From JAWVFN01 sp963696625 (GTDB taxonomy: Bacteria; Actinomycetota; Thermoleophilia; Solirubrobacterales; 70-9), in the NCBI GenBank assembly GCA_963696625.1, contig CAVOKZ010000045.1, positions 1 through 34,692 on the forward strand: a stretch of 34,692 bases of DNA, in the 5' to 3' direction. The notes under the pieces are model-generated. The model did not search any database, was not told the origin of the DNA, and saw only the letters and a list, made by a program, of their open reading frames with translations. Every line of letters begins with the position of its first letter. Positions within the stretch are counted from its first letter, which is position 1. Positions 32,994 through 34,692 of this stretch are shown piece after piece. A program made the translations under genes and the position numbers.

Positions 32994-33374
32994 CTACGAG
33001 GTAGCGACGCCGAGCTTCTCGGCCATGCCCTCGACCACGGCGTTGAGCGCGCTGAGCGGGCGGATCATCACCATCAGCTCGCGGATCTTGCCGTCGGCGT
33101 CGAAGCGCAGGATGTCGACGCCGTTCAGCTGACGGTCGCCGACGCGCGCCTCGAAGATCAGGATCGCGGTGTCGTCGTTCTCAATCTGGTCGAGGTAGCG
33201 GAAGTCCTCGAAGATCTGGACCACCGCGCCGAGCACCGCCTTCATTGCGTCACGGCCCTCGTAGGGCTTGAACACGGCGGGGCTGACGAACCGAGGTTCC
33301 TCGACGAACAGCTCGTCGAGACCGGCCGAGAAGTCCTTGGCCTCCGCGGCCCTTCTGAAGGCGTCGCTCTTCAC
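32994..33374 (-). CDS. NTF2-like (SnoaL-type) protein
   Basis: The 126-residue protein from GTG 33374 looks like a nuclear transport factor 2-like cone: an N-terminal helix pair (SDAFRRAAEAKDFSAGLDELFVEEPRFVS), a loop with KPYEGRDAMKAVLG, then curved strands (FRYLDQIENDDTAILIFEARVGDRQLNGVDILRFDADGKIRELMVMIRP). Such folds serve as small hydrolases, isomerases or binding proteins; the ligand cannot be read. It starts 11 nt after the HMG-CoA lyase stop, so it is part of the same operon. A role in handling a CoA ester or acid of the pathway is only inferred from position. Confidence 0.85.
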   Translation of the reverse strand: MKSDAFRRAAEAKDFSAGLDELFVEEPRFVSPAVFKPYEGRDAMKAVLGAVVQIFEDFRYLDQIENDDTAILIFEARVGDRQLNGVDILRFDADGKIRELMVMIRPLSALNAVVEGMAEKLGVATS

Positions 33375-33385
33375 GGCCTGGAAGC

Positions 33386-34300
33386 TTATTCGGACGGCGT
33401 GTGATCCACAGGCCCGGCGACCAGCACGTGGGCCCCAAGCGGGCGGCCGAGCACCTTCTGGGCCTCGGCCGAGGCCTCAATCAGCTTCGGCAGCTCGATG
33501 CCGGTCGCGATGCCCATCTCCTCGAGCATCGAGACCAGGTCCTCGGTCGAGATGTTGCCGGTCGCGCCCGGGGGCACCGGACAGCCACCCAGCTCGCCGA
33601 AGCTCGACTCGAACGAGTCGACCCCGGCCTCGAGCGCGGCGAGGACGTTGGCGAGCCCCTGGCCGCGGGTGTTGTGGAAGTGGGCAGTCAGCTCGGCGCC
33701 GGCGAGGCGCTCGCGCGCCGCCGGGAAGAACTCGCGGACCTGAACCGGGTTGGCCATGCCCGTCGTGTCGCCGAAGGCGATCTCCTCACAGCCGGCGGTG
33801 TGCAGGCGCTCGGCGATCTCGAAGACTCGGTCCTGGGGCACGTCCCCTTCGTAGGGGCACCCGAACGAGGCCGAGATCACGCCCTCGCAGCGCAGCCCCT
33901 CCCCCTTCGCGGTCGCGATCACCCTCTCGAGCCCGTTCAGCGACTCCTCGATCGAGCGGTTGACGTTCTTCCGGTTATGGGTCTCTGAGGCCGAGAGGAA
34001 GAGATTGACCTCGTCGAACTTCTCCTTGTGCGGAAGCGCGTTCTCGAGGCCCTTCTCGTTGGGGATCAGCACCGAGTAGGCGATGTCGTCGCGCGTCTCG
34101 ACCCCCTCGAGCACGGCCTCGCCGTCCGCGAGCTGGGGGATCACGTCGGCGCGCACGAACGAGGTCAGCTCCATCCGCTTCAGCCCAGAGTCGGCGAGCA
34201 ACCCGATCAGCCGCAGCTTGTCGGCCGTCTCGACCACCTCGGGCTCGTTCTGAAACCCGTCGCGCGGCCCGACCTCGCGGATGCGGACCATTGTCGGCAT
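33386..34300 (-). CDS. Hydroxymethylglutaryl-CoA lyase
   Basis: The enzyme splits HMG-CoA into acetyl-CoA and acetoacetate, the last step of leucine breakdown. ATG 34300 is chosen (MPTMVRIREVGPRDG); GTG 34309 and ATG 34291 are alternatives. The protein (304 residues) is a TIM barrel with the family landmarks: EVGPRDGFQNE (catalytic Arg and metal-binding Asp), GDTTGMANP, AHFHNTRGQ (metal-binding His pair) and GGCPVPPGATGN with the flexible-loop Cys, matching the human enzyme's GGCP loop. It is first in a minus-strand operon of six genes and is divergent from the edge gene at 34409. Its product acetoacetate is the substrate of the synthetase at 25846-27820. Confidence 0.93.
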   Translation of the reverse strand: MPTMVRIREVGPRDGFQNEPEVVETADKLRLIGLLADSGLKRMELTSFVRADVIPQLADGEAVLEGVETRDDIAYSVLIPNEKGLENALPHKEKFDEVNLFLSASETHNRKNVNRSIEESLNGLERVIATAKGEGLRCEGVISASFGCPYEGDVPQDRVFEIAERLHTAGCEEIAFGDTTGMANPVQVREFFPAARERLAGAELTAHFHNTRGQGLANVLAALEAGVDSFESSFGELGGCPVPPGATGNISTEDLVSMLEEMGIATGIELPKLIEASAEAQKVLGRPLGAHVLVAGPVDHTPSE

Positions 34301-34408
34301 GTCGCCCACTCGCCTAAGCCTACGTGGGCCGCCTCGTGAATCAGAGTTGACCCAGTCTCGAGACAGTTGGGGTGTCCCTGGCGACTGGGGCGGTGGGACC
34401 GTCTCCCC

Positions 34409-34692
34409 ATGGACGACGATATCGATCGATATCCATTGATATCGAGGGGCGAAGGGAAGCCCCCACCCGACGCGGCCGCGGTCGCGTTCGGGCGGGTCCT
34501 CCCACCATCGCCGGATGAGTTCTCATCACCTGACGAGTTTTTCGATTTCCTCGAGGAGGTCGATCGGATCCAGGTTTGGGGAAAGAAGCGGAAGCCCCCA
34601 GGGCCGGTGCCGACGGTGGACAGGGAGGGCACGAAGCAGGTCGGGCTGCGACTCCCGGGAGCCGACTACGCGCGCCTCGCCGAGTTCGGGGA
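34409..34692 (+). CDS. Unrecognised protein, cut by the right window edge
   Basis: From ATG 34409 the plus strand is open for 94 codons to the edge. It starts MDDDIDRYPLIS, continues with a Pro-rich linker (PPSPDEFSSPDEFFDFLEEVD) and ends TKQVGLRLPGADYARLAEFG. That last piece resembles the beta strand and first helix of ribbon-helix-helix or plasmid-type DNA-binding proteins, so a regulator or mobilisation-type protein is possible but unproven. A 16-bp palindrome covers codons 4-9. It is divergent from HMG-CoA lyase across about 108 bp. Confidence 0.55.
   Translation, partial: MDDDIDRYPLISRGEGKPPPDAAAVAFGRVLPPSPDEFSSPDEFFDFLEEVDRIQVWGKKRKPPGPVPTVDREGTKQVGLRLPGADYARLAEFG
34418..34433. repeat. 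Perfect 16-bp palindrome GATATCGATCGATATC
   Basis: The sequence equals its own reverse complement, and a further GATATC half-copy follows at 34438-34443. It is AT-richer than its surroundings and lies at the very start of the edge gene, where an autorepressor could bind. Confidence 0.8.

Noticed and set aside
1..34692. CRISPR array or insertion sequence
   Set aside because: No regularly spaced repeats of CRISPR length and no transposase motif were seen anywhere in the window.

Overview
The window is high-GC DNA with frequent GTG and TTG starts and four-base ATGA/GTGA gene overlaps. The gene content is actinobacterial: a Pat-type acetyltransferase with its GNAT domain first, a DivIVA-like protein, a SRAP protein, and a secreted giant protein with a wall-associated style N-terminus. 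Together with the tandem GNS-like sulfatases this suggests the Thermoleophilia/Solirubrobacterales, but that placement is inference from protein style, not a search.

Left part (1-12345) looks like accessory DNA. A small integrative-element cassette (integrase, excisionase-like protein and replication-relaxation-like protein, 370-2480, all minus strand) is followed by a gene-free stretch with a perfect 17-bp hairpin. Small unrecognised genes follow (2929-4664). Then comes a 1773-residue secreted protein (5221-10542, minus) with five Ig-like repeats and a toxin-like C-terminal domain, and directly downstream of it a lipoprotein gene that could encode its partner. A membrane-anchored endonuclease/exonuclease/phosphatase protein is divergent from the giant gene. 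This part ends at the 3' end of a tRNA-Pro gene, a classic island boundary.

Middle part (12346-21846). tRNA genes (Pro, Gly, Trp, Leu-UAG, Leu-CAA, all minus) flank a plus-strand operon of four secreted sulfatases. Each overlaps the next by 4 nt. The remains of a fifth, internally deleted sulfatase overlap the fourth in the same way. All four intact proteins share a C-x-G-x-x-C motif followed by a basic C-terminal tail. A CAP-domain secreted protein is divergent from the operon. A small membrane protein and a SRAP abasic-site protein follow.

Right part (21915-34692) is acyl-CoA metabolism. A plus-strand unit carries a membrane M28 peptidase, a GNAT-first Pat-like acetyltransferase and acetoacetyl-CoA synthetase. 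The last two genes are interrupted by three single-base insertions that look like sequencing errors. Facing them is a minus-strand operon: HMG-CoA lyase, an NTF2-like protein, 3-hydroxybutyryl-CoA dehydrogenase, a DivIVA-like coiled-coil protein, an acyl-CoA carboxylase carboxyltransferase subunit, and a subtilase with an inserted domain. HMG-CoA lyase makes acetoacetate, the synthetase activates it, and the dehydrogenase reduces the product, so the genes form an acetoacetate/leucine-type catabolic neighbourhood. In it the acetyltransferase may control the synthetase. At the right edge a new plus-strand gene begins over a 16-bp palindrome.
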